From assembly GCF_003265325.1 (NCBI RefSeq), contig NZ_QGNX01000003.1:434001-498000 (forward strand): DNA of 64,000 nucleotides. The letters run 5' to 3'. Of the stretch, positions 48,008 through 56,097 are shown in pieces. Position 1 is the first letter of the stretch. Each line of letters starts with the position of its first letter. The notes beneath the pieces are model-generated. The model saw only the letters and a list, made by a program, of their open reading frames with translations. It was not told the origin of the DNA and ran no database searches. Both the position numbers and the translations under genes were made by a program. Source of the stretch: Oceanibium sediminis (GTDB lineage Bacteria > Pseudomonadota > Alphaproteobacteria > Rhodobacterales > Rhodobacteraceae).

Positions 48008-49144
48008 ATGATTTACAGGCCCTTGCTGCGTTTCGCAGCGGTATCCCTATGCAGCCTTGTCCTGGCCGCGTGTTCGCTGCCGCGACCGGGCCCCAGCGCG
48101 GACGAGATCGTCGCCGCCTCCAAGCGCGTGGGCGGGGATCTGAACGTGGTCCTGGTCAACCCGCAGATCGCGGCGCAGACCCGGATCGAGTTCACGCGCG
48201 GCTTCAGCGCGGAGTTCCTGAACAAGCCCCGGCTGCGCTCGGACGCGATCAACGCGGGCGACACGCTGTCGATCACCGTCTGGGAAAACGTGGACAACGG
48301 CTTGCTGGTCGGCACCGGACAGAAGCTGGCGGTGCTGCAGGAAATCCAGGTCGACCAGAAGGGCAACATCTTCATGCCCTACGCGGGCACGCTATCGGCG
48401 GCGGGCAAGACCCCGGCCGAGTTGCGCATGCTGATCACCGAGGAGCTTGGCATCCAGACCCCCGACCCCCAGGTCGAGGTGCGCCGCCTCATCGGCGATG
48501 GCGCGACGATCAACTTGATCGGCGGCGTGGGCGCGCAGGGCGTCTACCCGGTGCAGCCCTCCACCTCGCGGCTGGCGGCGATGATCGCGCGCGCGGGCGG
48601 GGTGACGGTCAACCCCGACGTGGCCACCGTCACCGTGCGGCGCGATGGGCGCAGCGGCACGGTCTACCTGCAGGACATCTATGACAACCCCTCGTTCGAC
48701 ATCGCGTTGCGCGCCGGGGACACCATCATCGTCGAGGAGGACCGCAGGTCCTTCACCGCCATGGGTGCGACGGGCACCCAGGCGCTGGTGCCGTTCCCGT
48801 TCGGGGACATCAACGTGGTCGAGGCGCTGGCCGCCGTCGGCGGGCTGAACGGCACGCTTTCGGACCCGACCGGCATCTTCATCTTCCGCCGCGAGCGGGA
48901 ATCCATCGCCCGCAAGGTCACGGGCGACCCGGCCGTCGGCGCGGAGGAACCCTTTGCCTACGTGATCGACCTGACCAACCCCGGCGGCATCTTCCTTGCG
49001 AAGGATTTCCAGATCCGGGATGGTGACACGATCTACATCACCGAGGCCCCCTTCGTGGCATGGACCAGAGTACTCGACGCGACCTCCCGCACCCTGAACT
49101 TCGCGACGGTGCTGACCCGGACGGTCGACCTGGCGACGGAGTGA
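48008..49144 (+). CDS. Outer-membrane polysaccharide export lipoprotein (OPX, KpsD/Wza family)
   Basis: 378 residues. Signal peptide with lipobox LVLAAC (Cys22), then a polysaccharide-export domain (DTLSITVWENVDNGLLVGTG, NIFMPYAGTLSAAGKTPAEL) and SLBB-type repeats (NLIGGVGAQGVYPVQPSTS, VEALAAVGGLNG, YITEAPFVAWTRV). It forms the outer-membrane channel for capsule or exopolysaccharide. The start is taken at 48008; an ATG at 47972 is possible. The stop overlaps the kpsC GTG start by 4 bases, so the two are coupled. Confidence 0.88.
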   Translation: MIYRPLLRFAAVSLCSLVLAACSLPRPGPSADEIVAASKRVGGDLNVVLVNPQIAAQTRIEFTRGFSAEFLNKPRLRSDAINAGDTLSITVWENVDNGLLVGTGQKLAVLQEIQVDQKGNIFMPYAGTLSAAGKTPAELRMLITEELGIQTPDPQVEVRRLIGDGATINLIGGVGAQGVYPVQPSTSRLAAMIARAGGVTVNPDVATVTVRRDGRSGTVYLQDIYDNPSFDIALRAGDTIIVEEDRRSFTAMGATGTQALVPFPFGDINVVEALAAVGGLNGTLSDPTGIFIFRRERESIARKVTGDPAVGAEEPFAYVIDLTNPGGIFLAKDFQIRDGDTIYITEAPFVAWTRVLDATSRTLNFATVLTRTVDLATE

Positions 49145-51192
49145 GCCGCCCGGCCCGCCGCAAGCTTGCGGTCTATACCGGGGGGTTCCTGTTCAACGCC
49201 CGTCTGCGCCGCATCCTTGAGCTTCACGGCTGGGACGTGACGCCGGGGTTTTCCCCGGCGCGCGCCGACGCGGTGGCGGTCTGGGGCCGCCGCCCGGTTT
49301 CGAAACGCGGGCTGTGGGTGGCGCGGCGCTGGAACAAGCCGGTGCTGAACGTTGAGGATGCCTTCCTGCGCTCGGTCCGGCCCGGGCAGGCGGGGGAGCC
49401 GCCGATCGGGCTGCTCGCCGACCCGGAGGCGCTGCACTACGACGCCGCGCAACCTTCCGCGCTGGAGCGGTTGCTGGCAAGCACGCAGTACGACGCCGCG
49501 GCGCTGGCGCGGGCCGAGCGGGGCATCGCCTTCCTGCGCGCCGAGGGGCTTTCCAAGTACAGCGACTGGGACCCGGACGCGCCCCTGCCGGACCCGGGCT
49601 ACGTGCTGGTGATCGACCAGACCGCAGGGGATGCCGCCATCGCCCATGCCGGGGCAGGGCCGGAGAGTTTCGCCGCCGCGCTGGCGGCAGCGCGCGCGGA
49701 ACACCCCGGCGCGCGGATCGTGCTGCGCACCCATCCCGTGACCGCCTCGGGCCATCGCAAGGGGCACTTCGGCCCCGGCGACCTGGACGCGCACACGGAA
49801 ATCTGCGCCGATCCGGTGAACCCCTGGGCGCTGCTGGAGGGCGCGCGCGCCGTCTATGCCGTGTCGTCCCAGATGGGGTTCGAGGCGATCCTGGCGGGCC
49901 ATCGCCCGGTCGTGTTCGGCCAGCCCTTCTATGCCGGGTGGGGGCTGAGCGACGATCGCGCCCCGATCCCGCGCCGTACCCGCACACTCAGCGCGGCGGA
50001 GCTGTTCCACGGGGCCATGATCGACTACCCGCTCTGGTACGACCCCTACCGCGACCAAGCCACCAGCTTCGAGGTGGCGGCAGAGGCGTTGGCCGCCCAG
50101 GCGCGTGCCTACCGCGAAAACCGCCGCCCCTTCGTCTGCGCGGGGATGAGTCCGTGGAAGCATCGCCCGTTGCGCACCTTCCTGGCCGGTCCCACGGCGC
50201 CGCTGTTCGAAAGCGATCCCGAAAGAGCCGTCGCGCGGGCGAAGGACACGGGGCGCACCGTTCTGCTCTGGGCGGGCAAGGAAACCACGGCCGTGCGGGA
50301 CCTGGTGGCGGCGCAGGGCGTGCTGCTGTGGCGGGCGGAGGACGGCTTCCTGCGCTCGGTCGGCTTAGGGGCGCAACTGCTGCCCGCCGCCTCGCTGGTG
50401 CTGGATGACCTTGGAATCTACTTCGACCCGACGCGCGAAAGCCGGCTGGAGCGGATCATTAACGAAAGCGCCGGGCTGACAGACGCCGCGCGGGCCCGCG
50501 CCGAGGCGCTGGGCCGCGCCATCGTCGCCGCGCGGCTGACCAAGTACAACGTCGGCCAGTCCGCGAGGCTGCCCGACGCCGGCGGTCGGCTGAAGGTGCT
50601 GGTGCCGGGGCAGGTGGAGGACGACGCCTCGATCCGAACGGGCACGCGCGACGTCTCCACCAACCTGGAACTGCTGCGCCGTGCGCGCGCCCATTTCCCG
50701 GACGCCTTTATCATCTTCAAACCCCACCCGGACGTGGAGGTCGGCCTGCGCACCGGCGCGGTGCCCGAGGGCGACCTGGCCGCCCTGGCCGATCACGTGG
50801 CCCGCGAGATGTCCGCCGCCGAGGCGTTGGAACAGGTGGACGTGGTCTGGACCATGACCTCGCTCATGGGGTTCGAGGCGTTGTTGCGCGGCAAGTCGGT
50901 GCACTGCCTCGGGATGCCGTTCTACGCGGGATGGGGCTTGACGGAGGATCACGGGCAGGCCGCGCCGCGCCGTACCGCCCGCCCGGACCTGGCCGCGCTG
51001 ATCCACGCGGCGCTGATCGCCTACCCGCGCTATTTCGATGCGGAAACCGGCCTTGCCGCCCCGGCGGAGGTGATCCTGGAGCGGCTCGCCACGGGCGGCA
51101 CTGGGGTCAGCCGCCCGGCGACCCTTCGCCACCGGCTGGTGGCGCGGCTACAGGACCGCCTGAAACACTTCGCGCATCTTTGGCGGCGGTGA
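49141..51192 (+). CDS. kpsC: Capsule polysaccharide dual Kdo transferase, KpsC
   Basis: 683 residues from a GTG start inside the preceding stop. KpsC extends the poly-Kdo linker with two transferase modules. The duplication is visible: NVEDAFLRSV (residue about 70) versus RAEDGFLRSV (about 400), and QMGFEAILAGHRPVVFGQPF then YAGWGLSDD versus LMGFEALLRGKSVHCLGMPF then YAGWGLTEDH. THPVTASGHRKGHF and KPHPDVEVGL also repeat. The gene closes the three-gene capsule block. The downstream convergent gene's stop directly abuts this one (TGATCA). Confidence 0.92.
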   Translation: MSRPARRKLAVYTGGFLFNARLRRILELHGWDVTPGFSPARADAVAVWGRRPVSKRGLWVARRWNKPVLNVEDAFLRSVRPGQAGEPPIGLLADPEALHYDAAQPSALERLLASTQYDAAALARAERGIAFLRAEGLSKYSDWDPDAPLPDPGYVLVIDQTAGDAAIAHAGAGPESFAAALAAARAEHPGARIVLRTHPVTASGHRKGHFGPGDLDAHTEICADPVNPWALLEGARAVYAVSSQMGFEAILAGHRPVVFGQPFYAGWGLSDDRAPIPRRTRTLSAAELFHGAMIDYPLWYDPYRDQATSFEVAAEALAAQARAYRENRRPFVCAGMSPWKHRPLRTFLAGPTAPLFESDPERAVARAKDTGRTVLLWAGKETTAVRDLVAAQGVLLWRAEDGFLRSVGLGAQLLPAASLVLDDLGIYFDPTRESRLERIINESAGLTDAARARAEALGRAIVAARLTKYNVGQSARLPDAGGRLKVLVPGQVEDDASIRTGTRDVSTNLELLRRARAHFPDAFIIFKPHPDVEVGLRTGAVPEGDLAALADHVAREMSAAEALEQVDVVWTMTSLMGFEALLRGKSVHCLGMPFYAGWGLTEDHGQAAPRRTARPDLAALIHAALIAYPRYFDAETGLAAPAEVILERLATGGTGVSRPATLRHRLVARLQDRLKHFAHLWRR

Positions 51193-51525
51193 TCACTCCG
51201 CCAGCGGGGTGACCGTGACGCTCTGATGGGGGGTGTCTTCGCCCGGCGCGACAAGGTGCAGGTACTGCGCGCCGTTCCCGTCCCGGGTGATCAGCACCAC
51301 CCAGTCGGGGTTCTGCGCATAGCCCGTCAACTCCTGCCCTGCGGGCAGGGCGACGGTGCCGGGCAGGGGCGGCGTCGCCGGTGTCGCGACCAGCCGCCAG
51401 ACCAGCAGCCCGACGACGATGATCATGCCAAGGGTCAGCACCACCGTCAGCGCTGTCACCAAGCGCCGCAGCGTGCGGATCCGGGGTGGCTCAGGGGCCT
51501 CCTGCTGGATAAAGTCGTCGCTCAT
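51193..51525 (-). CDS. Small single-span membrane protein (DUF6476-like)
   Basis: 110 residues. The cytoplasmic N-terminus (MSDDFIQQEAPEPPRIRTL) is followed by one membrane helix at about 24-45 (LTVVLTLGMIIVVGLLVWRL) and a periplasmic tail with PLPGTVALPAGQELTGYAQ and WVVLITRDGNGAQYLHLV. It looks like a Rhodobacterales-specific family (DUF6476-like); this name is from memory and uncertain. It is divergent from the RluA gene, and the two ATGs share the bases CATG. Confidence 0.7.
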   Translation of the reverse strand: MSDDFIQQEAPEPPRIRTLRRLVTALTVVLTLGMIIVVGLLVWRLVATPATPPLPGTVALPAGQELTGYAQNPDWVVLITRDGNGAQYLHLVAPGEDTPHQSVTVTPLAE

Positions 51526-52558
51526 GAAACCACCCGTAGACATCATAGAGGCCGCGGCCATCGGCACAGCGCCCGAGCGCCTTGATAGGGCACTGATGGC
51601 GATTGTGCCAGAGGCGCTGGGCCTGACCCGGTCCCGCCTGCAGGCGCTGATCGCCGCCGGCCAGGTCAGCGTGGACGGCGCACCCGCGCGCAGCGCCTCG
51701 CAGAAGGTGGCGCCCGGCGCGGTGCTGCATCTGACCGTGCCCGCCCCCGAACCGGCCGAGATCCTGGCCGAGGACATCCCCCTCGCCATCCTGCACGAGG
51801 ACGCGGACCTGATCGTGGTGAACAAGCCCACGGGCATGGTCGTGCACCCCGCGCCGGGGGCCTGGACCGGCACGCTGGTCAACGCGCTGATGCATCATTG
51901 CGGGGACAGCCTGTCCGGCATCGGCGGCACCGAACGCCCGGGCATCGTGCACCGGATCGACAAGGACACCTCGGGGCTGCTGGTGGTGGCGAAGTCCGAC
52001 GTGGCGCACCAGGCGCTGTCCAAGGCCTTTGCGCGCCACGACATCGACCGCATCTACGAGGCGCTGACCTGGGGCCTGCCGGACGCGGGCGATCCCCGGG
52101 TCATGGGGCTGGCGGGCGTCTCCTCGGAATCCGGGGGTGTGCTGAAGATCGACGCCCCCCTCGGGCGGCACAAGGCGGACCGCAAGAAGATGGCGATCCG
52201 CCGCGACGGGGAGGGGCGCCACGCCATCACGCGGATCACGCCGCTGGGCGCGTGCGGCCCCGCCGGGCACGTGCGCTGCCGCCTGGAAACCGGGCGCACC
52301 CACCAGATCCGGGTCCATGCCGCCTATATCGGCCACCCGCTGATGGGCGATCCCACCTATGGCGGCGCGCGCAAGCTGCCCGCCGCCCTTGCCGGATCCC
52401 CGGTGGCCGCCGCGCTGGCCGCCCTGCCGGGCCAGGCGCTGCACGCGGGAACGCTGGGCTTCAAGCACCCCGTCAGCGGGCAGGCGCTCAGCTTCAGCGC
52501 CCCCCCCCCCGAGAGCTTCACGAAACTGTTAACGGCATTGCAGGAGGTGCCCGCGTAA
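51524..52558 (+). CDS. RluA-family 23S rRNA pseudouridine synthase
   Basis: 344 residues. An N-terminal S4 RNA-binding domain (ERLDRALMAIVPEALG, SRLQALIAAGQVSVDG) is followed by the catalytic domain with NKPTGMVVHPAPGAWTGTLV, the active-site HRIDKDTSGLLVVAKSD (Asp) and the RLETGRTHQIRVHAAYIGHP segment. It is most like RluD/RluC; the target position cannot be fixed from sequence. The ATG at 51524 overlaps the divergent small gene's start, with no strong RBS. Near the 3' end is an 11-C run encoding a Pro stretch. Confidence 0.92.
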   Translation: MKPPVDIIEAAAIGTAPERLDRALMAIVPEALGLTRSRLQALIAAGQVSVDGAPARSASQKVAPGAVLHLTVPAPEPAEILAEDIPLAILHEDADLIVVNKPTGMVVHPAPGAWTGTLVNALMHHCGDSLSGIGGTERPGIVHRIDKDTSGLLVVAKSDVAHQALSKAFARHDIDRIYEALTWGLPDAGDPRVMGLAGVSSESGGVLKIDAPLGRHKADRKKMAIRRDGEGRHAITRITPLGACGPAGHVRCRLETGRTHQIRVHAAYIGHPLMGDPTYGGARKLPAALAGSPVAAALAALPGQALHAGTLGFKHPVSGQALSFSAPPPESFTKLLTALQEVPA

Positions 52559-52577
52559 ATACCTGACAAAGATGCCT

Positions 52578-52606
52578 CTTGAATGGGGAGTGAGCAATGC
52601 TTACAT
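52578..52606 (+). promoter_or_regulatory. Putative heat-shock (RpoH-type) promoter of rpoH
   Basis: CTTGAA at 52578-52583, a 17-base spacer and TTACAT at 52601-52606 (preceded by C, giving CTTACAT). This is close to the alphaproteobacterial sigma-32 consensus (CTTG, then CYTATnT) and suggests autoregulation of rpoH. Confidence 0.55.
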
Positions 52607-52637
52607 AGCATTTGCACGATGAGGGAGACTGCATTTC

Positions 52638-53540
52638 ATGAGTTACACCAATCTTCCCGCGCCGTCGCCCGAGCAGGGCCTGACGCGCTACATGCAGGAA
52701 ATCCGGAAGTTCCCCATGCTGGAGCCGGAGCAGGAATACATGCTGGCGAAGGCCTGGGTCGATCACGAAGACACCGGCGCTGCGCACCAGCTTGTCACCT
52801 CGCACCTGCGCCTGGCGGCCAAGATCGCCATGGGATACCGCGGCTACGGCCTGCCCACGGCCGAGGTCGTGTCCGAAGCCAACGTGGGCCTGATGCAGGC
52901 GGTGAAGCGCTTCGATCCCGAAAAGGGCTTCCGCCTCGCGACCTATGCCATGTGGTGGATCCGCGCCGCGATCCAGGAATACATCCTTCGCTCCTGGAGC
53001 CTCGTGAAAATGGGGACCACCAGCGCGCAGAAGAAGCTGTTCTTCAACCTGCGCAAGGCCAAGACCAAGATCGGCGCTCTCGAGGAAGGCGATCTCCGGC
53101 CTGAGAACGTCGCGCGGATCGCCACGGAACTCAGCGTGACCGAGGAAGAAGTGATCTCGATGAACCGCCGCCTGTCGGGCGGCGATGCCTCGCTGAACGC
53201 GCAGATCAAGACCGACGGTGAGGGCGCCGCCGAATGGCAGGACTGGCTCGAGGACGAAGATGCCGACCAGGCCAGCCAATACGCCGAGCGGGACGAACTC
53301 GAAACCCGGCGCGACATGCTCGAAACCGCGATGGAAGGGTTGAACGAGCGCGAGCGCCACGTCCTGACGGAACGCCGCCTGAAGGACGAGCCGATGACGC
53401 TGGAGGAATTGAGCCAGGTCTACGGCGTCAGCCGCGAACGTATCCGCCAGATCGAGGTGCGCGCCTTCGAGAAGCTGCAAAAGGCGATGCGCTCCATCGC
53501 CGTAGACCGTGGCGTCGCACTGGAAACGGAAGACGCCTGA
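52638..53540 (+). CDS. rpoH: RNA polymerase sigma factor RpoH (sigma-32)
   Basis: 300 residues. The RpoH box QKKLFFNLRKAKTKIG around residue 135 distinguishes it from RpoD. Region 2 is EKGFRLATYAMWWIRAAIQE and YILRSWSLVKMGTT; region 4.2 is [20 protein letters not shown]. It directs heat-shock gene expression. An in-frame ATG at 52638 follows AGGGAG. The 79-bp upstream region carries a promoter that resembles its own target sequence. A GC-rich hairpin and then the 30-bp dispersed motif follow. Confidence 0.96.
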   Translation: MSYTNLPAPSPEQGLTRYMQEIRKFPMLEPEQEYMLAKAWVDHEDTGAAHQLVTSHLRLAAKIAMGYRGYGLPTAEVVSEANVGLMQAVKRFDPEKGFRLATYAMWWIRAAIQEYILRSWSLVKMGTTSAQKKLFFNLRKAKTKIGALEEGDLRPENVARIATELSVTEEEVISMNRRLSGGDASLNAQIKTDGEGAAEWQDWLEDEDADQASQYAERDELETRRDMLETAMEGLNERERHVLTERRLKDEPMTLEELSQVYGVSRERIRQIEVRAFEKLQKAMRSIAVDRGVALETEDA

Positions 53541-53544
53541 TCCC

Positions 53545-53591
53545 TGCCCGGCACGGCGGCCGCCCCTTTTTTCGGGCCGCCGTGCCCGGCA
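53545..53591 (+). terminator. Long hairpin after rpoH
   Basis: TGCCCGGCACGGCGGCC pairs with GGCCGCCGTGCCCGGCA (one mismatch) around a loop that itself contains TTTTTT. The T-run lies inside the loop rather than after the stem, an unusual layout; a shorter GGCGGCCGCC palindrome directly precedes the T-run and may be the actual terminator. Confidence 0.6.
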
Positions 53592-53658
53592 CTCCCCCCT
53601 CACGGGCGCGCGGCCTCCCCCTTCAAGAACACCGCCGCCCTTGATGCTCCCCCTTTTT

Positions 53659-53688
53659 CCAAAGTCTCCAAATATCCCCGCCGGAGGC
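53659..53688 (+). repeat. 30-bp dispersed motif, copy 2
   Basis: Begins CCAAAGTC and ends AAATATCCCCGCCGGAGGC. It lies after the rpoH 3' hairpin on the same strand and differs from copy 1 by a single base. Confidence 0.85.
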
Positions 53689-53741
53689 TCCCACGCCCGC
53701 CACCCAGCACGCACGCTTGCGATCCGGGCACCCCGCGGGCT

Positions 53742-54323
53742 ATGCCCGACGCCATGACCACACCCGCCCCGCCGCAGTTCACCCTCGCCATCGTCGCCAC
53801 CCGCGACGGTTTCATCGCGCGCGCCCCCGATCATCCGCCCCAGGACTGGGCGAGTGCCGAAGAACAGGCGCTGTTCTTCCGCGATGTCGAGGCGGCCGAC
53901 TGGGCGATCATGGGCCGCAACACCCATCTTGCGGCGGACCGACCTGAGCGTCGGCGCATCGTGCTGTCGCGCAGCCGGGCAGGCTGGCAGCGCCCGACGC
54001 AGCTCTGGCTCGATCCCGGCGGCACCACGCCGGATGACCTGCCCGCGTTGGTCGAAGCGGTCCATCCCCTGCGCCGCGGGCTGATCCTCGGCGGCACGAC
54101 GGTGCACGACTGGTTCCTGGCCCACGGGGCGATCCACCGGGTCCACCTAACGATCGAGCCCATTGACTTCGTTCAGGGCTTGCCGATCTTTTCCGGGGCA
54201 GAGGGCGCGCCGCGCGCCGTGCTTGAGGGGGCCGGGTTCCAGACCGTCTCCGAAGAGCGGCTGAACGCGGCAGGCACCCGGTACTTGGTGATGGAGCCGC
54301 GCCCGTGTCACAGTCCGCCCTGA
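53742..54323 (+). CDS. RibD-C/dihydrofolate reductase-fold protein
   Basis: 193 residues (189 if it starts at 53754). DHFR-like fold: FTLAIVATRDGFIA, WAIMGRNTHLAA, RRIVLSRS, LILGGTTVHDWFLAHGAIHR, VHLTIEPIDFVQGLPIF. It resembles reductases of the RibD C-terminal domain family, but the substrate is unknown; it could be a pterin/pyrimidine reductase. The RBS is weak. The 3' end overlaps the YjbQ start by 19 bases, so the two are coupled. Confidence 0.8.
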   Translation: MPDAMTTPAPPQFTLAIVATRDGFIARAPDHPPQDWASAEEQALFFRDVEAADWAIMGRNTHLAADRPERRRIVLSRSRAGWQRPTQLWLDPGGTTPDDLPALVEAVHPLRRGLILGGTTVHDWFLAHGAIHRVHLTIEPIDFVQGLPIFSGAEGAPRAVLEGAGFQTVSEERLNAAGTRYLVMEPRPCHSPP

Positions 54324-54730
54324 TCGTGCAGACCCGTGGTCCCGGCCTGACAGAGATCACGGCGGAAGTGGCCGCCTGCCTAGACCGGGCGGGGGCTGAC
54401 GCGGGACTTGTGACGCTGTTCGTGCGCCACACCTCCTGCTCGCTACTAATCCAGGAAAACGCGGACCCGTCGGTGCGCACCGACCTGAACGCCTTCCTGA
54501 AACGTCTGGTCCCGGATGCTGACGATCCCGCGATGGGTTGGATCACCCACCGCTCCGAGGGGCCCGACGACATGCCCGCGCATATCAAAGCGGCGCTGCT
54601 GCCGGTCTCGCTTCAGATCCCGTTCCGGGCCGGTCGCATGGTTCTCGGCACCTGGCAGGGCATTTACCTGCTCGAGCATCGCCACGCTCCCCACCGGCGC
54701 GAGGTGGCTGTACACATCGCCTCAGACTGA
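54305..54730 (+). CDS. YjbQ family protein (secondary thiamine-phosphate synthase enzyme)
   Basis: 141 residues, GTG start at 54305 inside the preceding gene. Family motifs: GLVTLFVRHTSCSLLIQENA (His, Cys), DDMPAHIKAALLPVSLQIPF, LGTWQGIYLLEHRHAPHRRE. YjbQ of E. coli has weak thiamine phosphate synthase activity and the true role is open. Coupled with the DHFR-fold gene by a 19-base overlap. Confidence 0.92.
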   Translation: MSQSALIVQTRGPGLTEITAEVAACLDRAGADAGLVTLFVRHTSCSLLIQENADPSVRTDLNAFLKRLVPDADDPAMGWITHRSEGPDDMPAHIKAALLPVSLQIPFRAGRMVLGTWQGIYLLEHRHAPHRREVAVHIASD

Positions 54731-54751
54731 GCCCGAGCCCGAAAATGCGCG

Positions 54752-55435
54752 TCAGCCCGCCTCGGGGTTGGGCATCAGGAAGACCTCTCCCACGTTCACC
54801 GTCGGGGGCTGGTTCAGCGCATAGACAACGGCGTTGGCCACATCCTCGGGGCGCAGGCCCTGGGGCTTCGACTCGTCAAAGAAGGGCGTGTCCACCATCC
54901 CCGGCGCGATGACGGTGCAGCGCCCGCCCCATTCGCGCACTTCCTCCTGCAGGTTGGCGGCCCAGCCATGGATGAACCATTTCGTCGCCCCGTAGACCGA
55001 GCCTTTCAGCTTGGCGCGCCCCGCCAGGCTGCCGGTCAGCAGGATGTGACCCTTCGTTTCCTTCAGGTGCGGCAGCGCCAGTTTCGCGCTTAGAAGCGCG
55101 CCCCAGATATTCACGTCCAGCATCTCGCGCCAGTTCGCCAACTCGCCCGCCTCGGTCCCCATGGCCGTCGCGCCAAGGCCGGCATTGGCATAGACCGCAT
55201 GAAGCGCGCCGAAATGCGCGACAGTGCGCGCGATGGCCTCCGCTTGCGCGGCTTCCTGCGTCACGTCGCCGGGCAAGGCCAGCGCCTGCGCGCCCAGTTC
55301 GCCCGCCAATGCCTCGATCTTGTCGGCCGAGCGTGCGAAAAGCGCGACGTTCCAGCCCGCCGCCACGGCGGCACGGGCGGTGGCGGCACCGATGCCGCTG
55401 GATGCGCCGGTCAGGAACATGGTCTTGGTGGTCAT
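54752..55435 (-). CDS. Short-chain dehydrogenase/reductase (YdfG-like)
   Basis: 227 residues. The cofactor motif is TGASSGIGAATARAAVAAG, followed by YANAGLGATAMGTE, the catalytic Ser in ILLTGSLAGRA, and Tyr and Lys in VYGATKWFIHGW. The C-terminal region (IAPGMVDTPFFDES, LRPEDVANAVVYALNQPP) matches the YdfG group of NADP-dependent serine/3-hydroxy acid dehydrogenases; the substrate is not certain. It is divergent from nrdR. Confidence 0.9.
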   Translation of the reverse strand: MTTKTMFLTGASSGIGAATARAAVAAGWNVALFARSADKIEALAGELGAQALALPGDVTQEAAQAEAIARTVAHFGALHAVYANAGLGATAMGTEAGELANWREMLDVNIWGALLSAKLALPHLKETKGHILLTGSLAGRAKLKGSVYGATKWFIHGWAANLQEEVREWGGRCTVIAPGMVDTPFFDESKPQGLRPEDVANAVVYALNQPPTVNVGEVFLMPNPEAG

Positions 55436-55617
55436 GGTGTCCTCCGCGAAGTTGCTTGAGGCTCAAGCTAGGGCGAACGGACGCTCCGGCCATTTTCTTG
55501 CCTTGCGATTCGGCAAATAGGCAACAGATCGGGTCGCCGCCAGCATCTTGTAGCTTTACCAATCCCGCCCGCTAAGGCTAGATGCATATAATATATTGGG
55601 AGAGGGGGGCGCGCCAG

Positions 55618-56094
55618 ATGCGGTGTCCGTTCTGCGGAAATGTCGATACTCAGGTGAAAGACAGCCGACCGGCAGAGGATCACGTGGCGATCCGGCGGCG
55701 CCGGTCCTGCCCGGCCTGCGCGGGGCGCTTCACCACCTATGAGCGGGTGCAGCTGCGCGATCTCGTGGTCATCAAGAAGCAGGGCAAGCGCGAAGCCTTC
55801 GATCGGGACAAGCTGGAACGCTCGATCCGTATCGCGCTGCAGAAGCGCCCGGTAGAGGTCGAGCGCGTGGACCAGATGATCAGTGGCATCGTGCGGCGGC
55901 TGGAAAGCATGGGCGACGCGGATATCCCATCGGACAAGATCGGCGAGATCGTGATGGAAACCCTCGCGCGGATCGACACCGTCGCCTACGTGCGCTTCGC
56001 CAGCGTCTACAAGAATTTCCAGGCGGCGGACGACTTCGAGGATTTCGTCTCTGAATTGCGCCCCCAGGTCATCGACGACAAAGACAAGGACTGA
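55618..56094 (+). CDS. nrdR: Transcriptional repressor NrdR
   Basis: 158 residues. The zinc ribbon is [18 protein letters not shown] and [19 protein letters not shown] (four Cys), followed by the ATP-cone domain ([20 protein letters not shown]). NrdR binds ATP/dATP and represses ribonucleotide reductase genes at NrdR boxes. The start is at 55618, MRCPFC, the universal opening, with a GGGGGG RBS region upstream. It is followed 4 bp later by ribD, a conserved pairing in alphaproteobacteria. Confidence 0.96.
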   Translation: MRCPFCGNVDTQVKDSRPAEDHVAIRRRRSCPACAGRFTTYERVQLRDLVVIKKQGKREAFDRDKLERSIRIALQKRPVEVERVDQMISGIVRRLESMGDADIPSDKIGEIVMETLARIDTVAYVRFASVYKNFQAADDFEDFVSELRPQVIDDKDKD

Positions 56095-56097
56095 GCC

